A stretch of DNA of 18,309 bases from Candidatus Limnocylindria bacterium (GTDB lineage Bacteria; Chloroflexota; Limnocylindria; QHBO01): positions 1 through 18,309 of the forward strand of contig JASLBU010000061.1 in assembly GCA_030146365.1 (NCBI GenBank). Reading direction: 5' to 3'. Positions 7,067 to 13,419 of the stretch are shown here, one piece after another. The translations under genes and the position numbers were made by a program. Positions within the stretch are counted from its first letter, which is position 1; each line of letters opens with the position of its first letter. The notes under the pieces are model-generated. The model made no database searches, had not been told where the DNA came from, and worked only from the letters and a program-made list of their open reading frames with translations.

Positions 7067-8008
7067 TCAGGCAGATTCGAGGGCCGGCTTGACCTCGGAG
7101 ATCATGCGCTCCATCGTCTCGGCGTCGTACGGCGACGGGAAGCCGATGATGAAGTGCCTGAAGCCGATCCCCAGGAAGGGACGCATCGCCTCGGCCACCG
7201 TCTCCGGCGTGCCGACCAGCTGGTTCTTCCACGGCTCGGCCCTGCCGTTGCGCTCGAAGATGCCCTTGGCGATGCGCTCCGCCTCGGCAGGGTCATCACG
7301 GATGATGCACATGCCCATCCCGACCGTGCGCTCGATCTCCGACTCGTCGCGACCGACCGCGGCGCAGTGCTCCCGCAGGATCTCGTCCTTGCGCTTGACG
7401 TTGTCGAAGCCGCCACCGACGTTGCAGGCGTCGGCGTAGCGGGCCACGATCCGCAGGGTCCGCTTCTCGCCTCCACCGCCGATGAGGAGGGGCAGCCGCT
7501 GCTGCACCGGCATCGGGTCGTTGCGCACATGGTGCGCGTTGTAAAAGCGCTCGCCGGACGGCTCCTCCCCGCGCAGCATGCCCCGCATGATCTTCACGGC
7601 CTCCTCGAGCCAGCGCAGCCGCTCACCGGGCGAGCCACCGAACTCGATGCCGTAGGCGCGGTGCTCGTTCTCGAACCACGCCGCACCGATCCCCAGCACG
7701 GCGCGTCCGTTGCTGATGTGGTCCAGCGTGGTGGCCATCTTGGCCACCAGCGCAGGGTTCCGGAACGTGTTCGCACCGACCATGAGGCCGATCTGCGCTC
7801 GCTCAGTCCGCTCCGCCCACGCAGCGAGCGTGAGCCATCCCTCCAGGATCGGGCCGTCGTCGGAGCCGACGATCGGGTAGAGGTGATCCCACGTCCAGAT
7901 CGAGTCGAACCCGAGCCGATCGGCGCGAATGCCGGCCTCGCGGAGGTCCGCCCAGGTGGTGTACTGGTTCCAGGTGATCGCGCCGAGCTTCAGTCCGTCA
8001 GCCGTCAT
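7067..8008 (-). CDS. LLM-class F420-dependent oxidoreductase
   Basis: A 313-aa luciferase-like monooxygenase-fold TIM barrel. Members of this subgroup use F420 (some FMN) for hydride transfer. Visible marks are LGFDSIWTWDHLYPI (32-46), LMVGANTFRNPALVAKMA (75-92) and SNGRAVLGIGAAWFENEH (99-116) with the following AYGIEF, and LIGGGGEKRTLRIVARYAD in the C-terminal half; these match F420-dependent LLM enzymes. The substrate is unknown. ATG 8008 overlaps the end of the PPOX gene by 11 bp and has a ribosome site (GGAGAAGG) inside that gene, so the two are co-translated. cofD, cofC and cofE lie directly downstream on the same strand, which fits use of F420. The next gene starts 132 bp away with its own promoter. 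Confidence 0.9.
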   Translation of the reverse strand: MTADGLKLGAITWNQYTTWADLREAGIRADRLGFDSIWTWDHLYPIVGSDDGPILEGWLTLAAWAERTERAQIGLMVGANTFRNPALVAKMATTLDHISNGRAVLGIGAAWFENEHRAYGIEFGGSPGERLRWLEEAVKIMRGMLRGEEPSGERFYNAHHVRNDPMPVQQRLPLLIGGGGEKRTLRIVARYADACNVGGGFDNVKRKDEILREHCAAVGRDESEIERTVGMGMCIIRDDPAEAERIAKGIFERNGRAEPWKNQLVGTPETVAEAMRPFLGIGFRHFIIGFPSPYDAETMERMISEVKPALESA

Positions 8009-8417
8009 GTCGGATCACCTTCTCCACGCGCATCCGGATGTCGACCCGTTCCTGGCCGGCGTAGCGTTCGGGGTCACCGCCGTAGCGTCGCGCGAGGGAC
8101 TGGATGCCGGCCTGCGCCCGGTCGAAGTCCGCGTCGAGCTCGACGGTCCCCCGCAGGGCGGCCCACTCCAGCGCTGATTCGAACAGGAGGCTGACGCGTG
8201 GGTCCTCCTGCATCTGGCGGTACTTCAATCGACGAACCATCGTGTTCATCAGGATGGTGTCGGGCCGCTCCGGATCGAGGTCGAACCACATGACCGACTG
8301 GTTCGGCGGTCCGTCGGCGGAGTTGATGGCGAGAACGGGATAGCGCAGCTCGCTCATCAGCCAGTCGCGCAGGTCATCGGTCAGGACGGCTTCGACCGTC
8401 AGGTCGGGATCGCTCAT
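7998..8417 (-). CDS. PPOX-class (pyridoxamine-oxidase-fold) F420-binding protein
   Basis: A 139-aa split-barrel flavin/deazaflavin reductase. Family marks are the N-terminal RYPVLAINSADGPPNQSVMW with following FDLD, the central TILMNTMVRRLKYRQMQEDP and VSLLF, then WAALRGTVELD near residue 90, as in the Rv1155-type F420 reductases. Relatives reduce a range of substrates or simply bind F420; the natural substrate cannot be given. ATG 8417 has a GAGGAG ribosome site just upstream and a TACACT -10-like box 66 nt upstream. The gene overlaps the LLM oxidoreductase by 11 bp and is divergent from cinA. Assignment to the F420 rather than the FMN branch rests on family pattern and on the neighbouring F420 genes. 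Confidence 0.85.
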   Translation of the reverse strand: MSDPDLTVEAVLTDDLRDWLMSELRYPVLAINSADGPPNQSVMWFDLDPERPDTILMNTMVRRLKYRQMQEDPRVSLLFESALEWAALRGTVELDADFDRAQAGIQSLARRYGGDPERYAGQERVDIRMRVEKVIRHDG

Positions 8418-8483
8418 GTGCTCCTCGAGGGTCGCAGGACCGGTGCCATGGCCGGCACCGATGGAGGTGTCGCTCTGAATTTC

Positions 8484-8489
8484 AGTGTA
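8484..8489 (-). promoter_or_regulatory. Possible -10 box (TACACT) of the PPOX-LLM pair
   Basis: TACACT on the minus strand lies 66 nt before the PPOX ATG. A transcript from here would have a leader of about 60 nt that includes the GAGGAG ribosome site. No clear -35 box is seen. It is only 4 bp from the cinA box on the other strand. Confidence 0.35.
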
Positions 8490-8493
8490 GCCC

Positions 8494-8499
8494 TAGACT
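8494..8499 (+). promoter_or_regulatory. Leaderless-type -10 box (TAGACT) of cinA
   Basis: TAGACT is followed by 8 nt (TCACGCCG) and then ATG 8508, with no Shine-Dalgarno. The spacing is 2 nt longer than in the other leaderless candidates but still allows a transcript starting at or next to the ATG. Confidence 0.6.
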
Positions 8500-8507
8500 T
8501 CACGCCG

Positions 8508-9638
8508 ATGACGAACGCCGAGCTGCTGTCCATCGGTGCCGAGCTCCTGCTGGGAGAGACGGTCGACACGAATGCCGCCTTCCTCGGCGCCGAGATGGCG
8601 GCGCTGGGCCTGCCGCTGACGAGGGTGCGGATGCTGCCCGACGACCGCGGCGTCCTGCGTGACGCCTTCGCCGATGCCCGCGCGACCTCCTCCGTGGTGC
8701 TTGCCACCGGGGGCCTGGGCCCGACTCATGACGACCTGTCGCGTGAAGGGCTGGCCGAAGCGCTCGGCGAGCCCCTCTCGGAAGACCCGGAGCTCATCGC
8801 CGCGCTGCAGGAGCGGTTCCGCGCGTTGGGTCCGATGCCGGAGGCGAACCGTCGCCAGGCGATGCGCGTGCCGTCGGCCGAGGCGCTCGTGAATCCCATC
8901 GGCTCGGCACCCGGCTGGTGGGTCGAGCGCGACGGTGTCGTCGTCGTGCTGATGCCCGGCGTCCCCTCCGAGATGCGGCGCATGTTCTCGGACGAGGTGC
9001 GGCCGCGACTCGCGGCCCGCTTTGCGCTTCCGCCGCTCGCGACCCGCTCGGTGAAAGCGTTCGGGATCGGCGAGTCCGCCATGGCGGAGCGCCTGGCCGA
9101 GGTGCTGACCGCGCCGCCCGCCGGCGTCGAGACGGGAATCTACGCCCGCGATGACGGTGTCCACGCCCGCTTCTCGACCCATGGCGACCCCTCCGCCCTC
9201 CAACCGCTGGTGGAGCGGTCGCTCCAGCTGCTCGGTGACGCCGCCTACGGCACCGACGACGACGATCTGCCGTCCGAGGCGCTCCGGCGGCTGGCGGCCC
9301 TGGGGATCAGCACCGTCGCCACCTGGGAGTCGGACAGCGGTGGTGCGCTGCTCTCGATCATGGCTGCCGCGCACCCGGTGGCCGATGGCGCGCAGTACAC
9401 CGGTGGGGTGCTGGACATGGGCACGCCGACCGGTCCGCCGGTCGCCGATGCCACGCTCCAGCTGTCGCTCCTCCCCCAGGATGCGAATGGGCGGAGCCGG
9501 GTGCGCGTCGCCGTCTCCGGCGCCATCTCGATGCCGATGACCGAGCTCCGCATCCACGGCTCCGGGCCGCAGCGGCTGAAGCGTGCCGCGTACGCGGCCC
9601 TGGACGCCGTCCGCCGATTCAGCCCCAGCGACCGATAA
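8508..9638 (+). CDS. cinA: CinA-like protein with degenerate C-terminal domain
   Basis: A 376-aa protein. The N-terminal MoCF/COG1058 domain (about 1-170) is well kept: LLSIGAELLLGETVDTNAAF (6-25), ATGGLGPTHDDLSREGL (66-82) and LMPGVPSEM (148-156). In CinA relatives this domain hydrolyses ADP-ribose-type substrates, and the C-terminal domain deamidates NMN (PncC). Here the PncC signature ESCTGG reads ESDSGG (274-279), and the following conserved region is shortened and unlike the family, although the final 'RIHGSGPQRLKRAAYAAL' helix resembles the normal end. NMN deamidase activity is therefore doubtful. The start is ATG 8508, just after a TAGACT box; a longer in-frame ATG at 8418 is rejected because family homology starts at MTNAELLSIG. 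It stands alone, divergent from PPOX. Confidence 0.88.
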   Translation: MTNAELLSIGAELLLGETVDTNAAFLGAEMAALGLPLTRVRMLPDDRGVLRDAFADARATSSVVLATGGLGPTHDDLSREGLAEALGEPLSEDPELIAALQERFRALGPMPEANRRQAMRVPSAEALVNPIGSAPGWWVERDGVVVVLMPGVPSEMRRMFSDEVRPRLAARFALPPLATRSVKAFGIGESAMAERLAEVLTAPPAGVETGIYARDDGVHARFSTHGDPSALQPLVERSLQLLGDAAYGTDDDDLPSEALRRLAALGISTVATWESDSGGALLSIMAAAHPVADGAQYTGGVLDMGTPTGPPVADATLQLSLLPQDANGRSRVRVAVSGAISMPMTELRIHGSGPQRLKRAAYAALDAVRRFSPSDR

Positions 9639-10500
9639 GCCTGACGGCCATGGGGCGGATCGAGAATGACCATGCCGAGCGCGCGCCGATGACGTCGCCA
9701 TCGGCCTGCACGAGAACCTCGCGCCCGCCGCCCACCGAGAGCTCCACCGTCCGAGCGTCGATGCGTGGAGCCCGGGGCCGGATGCCGAGCGCCCAGCGCG
9801 CCGCCTCGGCCGCGAAGCGTGGCGCCGGCCCGGGGTAGACCCGGAGGGCAAGGCGGCCGGCATCGGGCCGGGCGCCGGGATTCACCGTCAGCCCGCGCCC
9901 GTAGAACGGGGTGGTGCCGACGACCAGCAGCTCCATCGGCCCTCGGTGGACGACGAAGCCATCGGCTCGCACCACCACCGGCGTGCGGCGCCAGAGGTCC
10001 GGGACGGAGCGGATGGCTGCGGACGCCCAGCCGCGGAGACGGCGCGCACCGGCATCGGCATAGCGGCCAGCAACGAGCGCGTCCCACCCTGCGCTCGCGA
10101 ACAGCGCGAGACGCCCGTCGACTTCCACCAGGTCGATGGCGCGTGCATCGCCCGCAACCAGCACCTGCACCAGCTCCTCGGGCTCCGTCGGGAGCTTCAG
10201 CAGGTGGCGGGTCGCGTTTCCGAACCCTGCCGGGATGTACCCGATGACGAGGTCCGGCCGGCTGGCGGCCACGTTGTAGGCGACACCCAGCGAACCGTCC
10301 CCACCGGCGATCACCGCGGTGGTGTAGCCGTCAATCCGCGCGCCGAGCCAGGCGGCCAGCTCGGCCGGGTCGCGCGTGGCGGTGACGTGGAGGTCCGCGT
10401 CGAGGGCCTGGCGCGCGAGGTCGACGACCCTGCGGACGCGGACCGTCCGCGCGCTGCCGGCCCCCTCGTTGAGGAAGACGGCGGCGCCACCGGTCGCTAC
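9619..10500 (-). CDS. Diacylglycerol kinase-like (YegS/LCB5 fold) protein without a canonical start codon
   Basis: About 293 aa if read from codon 10500-10498. Family marks are an N-terminal AAVFLNEGAGSA (usual 'NP.AG'), VIAGGDGSLG (63-72, nucleotide loop), YIPAGFGNATRHLLKLP, and DLVEVDGRLALFASAGWDA. These proteins phosphorylate diacylglycerol or related lipids, or make lipid-linked compounds. The frame opens after a TGA inside the lipoprotein gene, and the N-terminal part contains no ATG, GTG or TTG. The first standard start is GTG 10314, inside the fold just before GGDGS. A GGAGG ribosome-like site lies 7 nt before a GTA codon that overlaps the lipoprotein stop as GTAG, mimicking the GTGA junctions here. 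The start is therefore uncertain: rare initiation, a sequence error, or a broken gene. The 3' end overlaps cinA by 20 bp on the opposite strand. Confidence 0.72.
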   Translation of the reverse strand, partial: VATGGAAVFLNEGAGSARTVRVRRVVDLARQALDADLHVTATRDPAELAAWLGARIDGYTTAVIAGGDGSLGVAYNVAASRPDLVIGYIPAGFGNATRHLLKLPTEPEELVQVLVAGDARAIDLVEVDGRLALFASAGWDALVAGRYADAGARRLRGWASAAIRSVPDLWRRTPVVVRADGFVVHRGPMELLVVGTTPFYGRGLTVNPGARPDAGRLALRVYPGPAPRFAAEAARWALGIRPRAPRIDARTVELSVGGGREVLVQADGDVIGARSAWSFSIRPMAVRLIGRWG

Positions 10501-11150
10501 GGGAGTGCCTCCAGGATCTCAGCCACATCGGCCTCCGGACCCGTGAGGAAGTACAGCGTGTCGTCCTGGGTGTAGATGAACACCTGGCCGTCGGTCTGGC
10601 CGCTGGGGTCGGCCGCGGTCCGCACGTCCTTGCCGCCGACCGTCGCCTCCTCGAGGTCCCCGACATCGCCCGCCACCTGGCTGGCGTTGATGAACTCGCG
10701 CTCCAGGTCGTCCTCGTTGGCTCCCTGGACGCGGAACGCGCCGACGCTGAGGCCGGACTCCCCCACCATCACGCCGCCGAACGCGACGGAGACATCCTCC
10801 AGCTCCGCGCCGATGGAGTCCAGGAATGCCGTCATCGTCGGGTCCCCGCCGCCCACCTGGGCGAAGGTCTCCCCGTCGAAGCTCTGGATGGTGAGGGGGG
10901 CACCACCGACCGTGTCGGGGAACCGGCCGGCCAGGTCAGGGTCGCCGTTCATGTCGAGGGACGGAATGGCGATGCCGGAGCCGGTGGGGAGCCCTGCCTC
11001 GCTTGGCTCGGGGGTGGCTTCGGGCGTCGGGGTCGCGGTCGGGGTCGCGGCCGCCTCGGAGGGAGTGGCCGATGCGCCCGAGCCCTCGCTCGAGCACGCC
11101 GCGACGACGAACGCCAGCAGCATGACGAGCACGATCGAGATGCGGTTCAA
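10497..11150 (-). CDS. Secreted lipoprotein of unknown function
   Basis: A 217-aa protein with a lipoprotein signal: NRI, a hydrophobic stretch (SIVLVMLLAFVVAA), and lipobox VAAC with Cys19, followed by a Ser/Thr/Pro/Ala/Glu-rich linker (about 20-52) that would place the domain away from the membrane. The mature part (about 55-217) has alternating strands and helices (APLTIQSFDGETFAQVGGGD, GLSVGAFRVQGANEDDLERE, GQVFIYTQDDTLYFLTGPEA) and no motif I recognise. The start is TTG 11150, chosen because it precedes the signal peptide directly and has GAGG 8 nt upstream; the ATG 60 nt further upstream would put a charged segment before the signal. The stop TAG overlaps the frame of the DGK-like gene. 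Confidence 0.8.
   Translation of the reverse strand: MNRISIVLVMLLAFVVAACSSEGSGASATPSEAAATPTATPTPEATPEPSEAGLPTGSGIAIPSLDMNGDPDLAGRFPDTVGGAPLTIQSFDGETFAQVGGGDPTMTAFLDSIGAELEDVSVAFGGVMVGESGLSVGAFRVQGANEDDLEREFINASQVAGDVGDLEEATVGGKDVRTAADPSGQTDGQVFIYTQDDTLYFLTGPEADVAEILEALP
11026..11049 (-). repeat. Two tandem 12-bp copies in the lipoprotein linker
   Basis: GTCGGGGTCGCG occurs twice in direct succession on the plus strand. On the coding strand it encodes Ala-Thr-Pro-Thr type linker sequence, so length changes would be tolerated. Confidence 0.7.
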
Positions 11151-11182
11151 GGGAGGTGCCTCGTAGGGAATGCAGCGCGAGC

Positions 11183-11188
11183 AGGATA
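11183..11188 (-). promoter_or_regulatory. Probable -10 box (TATCCT) of the lipoprotein gene
   Basis: TATCCT on the minus strand lies 32 nt before the TTG start. TTGTGC, 18 nt further upstream, could serve as a weak -35 box. The implied leader of about 26 nt contains the GAGG ribosome site. Confidence 0.45.
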
Positions 11189-11233
11189 GCGGCGCATGAC
11201 TCGAGCGCACAAAGGGCCGGAGGGCCGGCGCCT

Positions 11234-11262
11234 GCCGCCCGGGCCGGCTGGCGCCGGGCGGC
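11234..11262 (-). terminator. GC hairpin after the dihydropyrimidinase gene
   Basis: A perfect 9-bp inverted repeat (GCCGCCCGG / CCGGGCGGC) around an 11-nt loop begins 8 nt past the hydA stop. It lacks a T-tract on the minus strand, so it could be a U-less terminator or an mRNA 3'-end stabiliser. It would separate hydA from the lipoprotein gene, whose own promoter lies just beyond. Confidence 0.5.
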
Positions 11263-11270
11263 GGCCAGCG

Positions 11271-12662
11271 TCAGGTGCGGCCGAGGAGCTCGCCGGTCGG
11301 CATCCTCTTCAGGAATCGACCATCGCCCTTCTGGCCGAGCCACTCGTCCCCGTCGACGATCACCTTTCCGCGGCTCAGCACGGTGTCGGCTTTGCCGGTG
11401 ACCTTGCGGCCTTCGTAGCAGGAGTAGTCGACGTCCATGTGGTGGCTGCGGGCGCTGATGGTGTGCGTCGCGGAGGGGTCGTAGACGACGAGGTCGGCAT
11501 CGGCACCGGCGGCCACGATCCCCTTGCGGCCCTCCAGGCCGAACATCCGGGCCGGGGCGGCGCTGATGACCTCCACCCAACGGTTCGGCGTGAGGTGTCC
11601 GGCCACCACGCCACCGTCGTGGAGCAGGTTGACCCGGTCCTCGACGCCGGGCAGGCCGTTGGGCACCTTGCGGAAGTCGCCCGCACCCAGGTCCTTCTGT
11701 CCGTGGAAGTCGAACGGGCAATGGTCGGTCGAAACGACCTGCAGGTCGTCCTTGGCGAGCCCCTTCCACAGCTCGGGCGCATGCTCGGCCGGCCGGAGCG
11801 GCGGTGAGCACACGAACTTGGCGCCCTCGAACCCGTTGCCCATGTCGTCCAGGGTCAGAAACAGGTATTGCGGGCAGGTCTCGGCGTAGGCCGGCAGCCC
11901 CTCGTCGCGCGCGCGCCGCACCTCGTTCAGGGCCTCGATCGCGGACAGGTGGACGATGTAGACGGGAACACCCGCGACCTGCGCCAGGCGGATCACGCGG
12001 TTCGTCGCCTCGCCCTCCATGACCGGCGAACGAGACGTGCCGTGGTAGTACGGATCGGTGTTGCCGGCCTCGACGCTCTGGGCGGCCACGACGTCGATCG
12101 CCAGCCCGTTCTCCGCGTGCATGAGGATCAGGCCGCCGTTGGTCGCCGTCTGCTGCATGGCGCGGAAGATGGCGCCGTCATCGGAGAAGAAGACGCCCGG
12201 ATAGGCCGTGAACAGCTTGAAGTCCGTCACGCCCTCGTGGACCAGGGTGTCCATCTCGGCCAGCGTGGCGTCCGTGACGTCGGACATGATCATGTGGAAG
12301 CCGTAGTCGATGCAGGCGTTGCCCTCCGCCTTGGCGTGCCACGCATCCAGCCCCTCGCGCAGCGCCTGGCCCTTGCCCTGGACCGCGAAGTCGATGATCG
12401 TCGTCGTGCCACCGAACGCCGCCGCGCGCGTCCCGGTCTCGAAGGTGTCCTTGGCGAAGGTCCCGCCGAACGGCAGCTCCATGTGCGTGTGGACGTCGAT
12501 CGCACCGGGAATCACCCACTTCCCGGTCGCGTCGATCGTGCGGTCGGCCTGGACGTCGATCGACGAGCCGATGAGTGCGATCTGCTCGCCGTCGACCAGC
12601 ACGTCGGCCGGGGTCGAGGCATCCGCATTGACGATGATTCCACCGGTGATCAGGGTGCGCAT
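11271..12662 (-). CDS. hydA: Dihydropyrimidinase / hydantoinase
   Basis: Opens the ring of 5,6-dihydrouracil or dihydrothymine (or hydantoins) to N-carbamoyl-beta-alanine or a related carbamoyl amino acid, the second step of reductive pyrimidine breakdown. The 463-aa amidohydrolase has the complete two-metal site: His58 and His60 in DVHTHME, the carboxylatable Lys149 in DFKLFTAY, His182 in MHAENG, His238 in VHLSA and Asp313 in STDHCPF. 'HAENG', 'PVYIVHLS' and 'SPPLRP' are typical of dihydropyrimidinase/hydantoinase rather than dihydroorotase or allantoinase. ATG 12662 follows an AGGAGG site by 4 nt. It is a single-gene unit with its own -10-like box and a GC hairpin behind it. The next enzyme of the pathway is probably the nitrilase-family gene at 17322-18170. 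Confidence 0.93.
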   Translation of the reverse strand: MRTLITGGIIVNADASTPADVLVDGEQIALIGSSIDVQADRTIDATGKWVIPGAIDVHTHMELPFGGTFAKDTFETGTRAAAFGGTTTIIDFAVQGKGQALREGLDAWHAKAEGNACIDYGFHMIMSDVTDATLAEMDTLVHEGVTDFKLFTAYPGVFFSDDGAIFRAMQQTATNGGLILMHAENGLAIDVVAAQSVEAGNTDPYYHGTSRSPVMEGEATNRVIRLAQVAGVPVYIVHLSAIEALNEVRRARDEGLPAYAETCPQYLFLTLDDMGNGFEGAKFVCSPPLRPAEHAPELWKGLAKDDLQVVSTDHCPFDFHGQKDLGAGDFRKVPNGLPGVEDRVNLLHDGGVVAGHLTPNRWVEVISAAPARMFGLEGRKGIVAAGADADLVVYDPSATHTISARSHHMDVDYSCYEGRKVTGKADTVLSRGKVIVDGDEWLGQKGDGRFLKRMPTGELLGRT

Positions 12663-12701
12663 CGGTCCTCCTGCGTCGTCGGCTGGGCTGGCAAGGCGCA
12701 C

Positions 12702-12707
12702 ATCCTA
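12702..12707 (-). promoter_or_regulatory. Possible -10 box (TAGGAT) of hydA
   Basis: TAGGAT on the minus strand lies 39 nt before the hydA ATG, giving a leader of about 33 nt that carries AGGAGG. No convincing -35 is visible. Confidence 0.4.
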
Positions 12708-12793
12708 GCGCCGGGACGACCCGTCGAGCAGCGGCGGGGCCGACGCCACTGGCCGTGCCGGGAGCCCCTGCCCGAAAGGTGGTGCGGGTGGCG

Positions 12794-12799
12794 TACGAT
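12794..12799 (+). promoter_or_regulatory. Leaderless-type -10 box (TACGAT) of the HhH-GPD gene
   Basis: TACGAT is followed by CCGCGC and then GTG 12806, a 6-nt spacing, with no Shine-Dalgarno. It supports GTG 12806 as the start over in-frame codons further upstream. Confidence 0.6.
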
Positions 12800-12805
12800 C
12801 CGCGC

Positions 12806-13366
12806 GTGACCGACCGACTGCACCTGACCGGCGACGACGCCGCGGACCGCCTGCTGGCCAGCGACCCGATGGCCCTGCTCATCGGATTCGCTCTGGACCA
12901 GCAGGTCCCGGTCCAGAAGGCATTCTCCGGGCCGCAGGTGCTGCTCGACAGGCTCGGAGCCATCGACGCGCGGTCGCTCGCCACGATCGACGATGACCGC
13001 CTCGAAGCCGCCGCCAAGGGCCCACCGGCCATCCACCGTTTCCCGTCGGCCATGGCAAAGCGGGTGCGTGAGCTGGCCGCGTTCCTGGTACAGGCCTATG
13101 ACGGCGATGCGGCGCGACTCTGGACCGAGGCCGCCGACGCGCGGGACCTGAAGCGCCGAATCGGCGCGCTGCCCGGCTTCGGCGAGATGAAGGTGGCGTC
13201 GCTGTATGCGGTGCTCGTTCGGCGCCTGGGCGTCCAGCCCGAGGGCTGGGAAGCCGAGCTGCCCTCGCACCCGACCCTCGGCGACGTCGACTCGCCCCGG
13301 GCCCTTGCGGAGTACCAGGCCACCAAGCGGGCCGCGAAGGCAGTGCAGAGAGCCGCCTCGAGCTGA
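12806..13366 (+). CDS. HhH-GPD superfamily DNA repair-like protein (TIGR03252-like)
   Basis: A 186-aa protein of the helix-hairpin-helix base-excision glycosylase superfamily. IGFALDQQVPVQKAFSGP (26-43) corresponds to the 'lsQQ..' helix region, and IGALPGFGEMKVASLYAVL (119-137) is the HhH hairpin with the LPGFG turn. The 'HPTLGDVDSP' segment (155-164) may carry the acidic residue, but the classic 'VDTHV' of EndoIII/MutY is not seen and there is no FeS Cys cluster. Its length and pattern fit the small HhH-GPD family known from Actinobacteria and Chloroflexota, whose substrate is not established. The frame is open further upstream; GTG 12806 is chosen because homology starts there and a TACGAT box is placed 6 nt before it. 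It is divergent from hydA. Confidence 0.82.
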   Translation: MTDRLHLTGDDAADRLLASDPMALLIGFALDQQVPVQKAFSGPQVLLDRLGAIDARSLATIDDDRLEAAAKGPPAIHRFPSAMAKRVRELAAFLVQAYDGDAARLWTEAADARDLKRRIGALPGFGEMKVASLYAVLVRRLGVQPEGWEAELPSHPTLGDVDSPRALAEYQATKRAAKAVQRAASS

Positions 13367-13419
13367 CGGTTGGCCCTATTCGGGGCACGCGTCGAAATCG
13401 GAGTAGTGCGGCGCAAGCC

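Noticed and set aside
6985..7103. Plus-strand coding-like stretch reading GTIGDNVRLAGAITLRIG, resembling a left-handed beta-helix repeat
   Set aside because: It has no start codon or ribosome site, is under 50 codons, and runs into the antisense of the LLM gene; a chance likeness is the simplest explanation.
6089..8194. A 701-codon open frame on the plus strand opposite cofD and the LLM oxidoreductase
   Set aside because: It runs antisense to three clear genes, has a low-complexity Arg/Asp/His/Val-rich translation with no family motif, and is the usual shadow of GC-rich codon use.
8493..9863. A 456-codon minus-strand open frame opposite cinA
   Set aside because: cinA has clear family motifs on the plus strand; the antisense translation is Arg/His-rich without motifs.
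9619..10314. GTG 10314 as the start of the DGK-like gene, with TACACC 6 nt upstream
   Set aside because: It would delete the first strand and helix of the fold, and TACACC lacks the conserved final T; homology clearly continues upstream to about 10480.
10497..11210. ATG 11210 as the start of the lipoprotein
   Set aside because: It would place about 20 mixed residues, including charged ones, before the signal peptide; TTG 11150 has a ribosome site and gives a standard lipoprotein signal.
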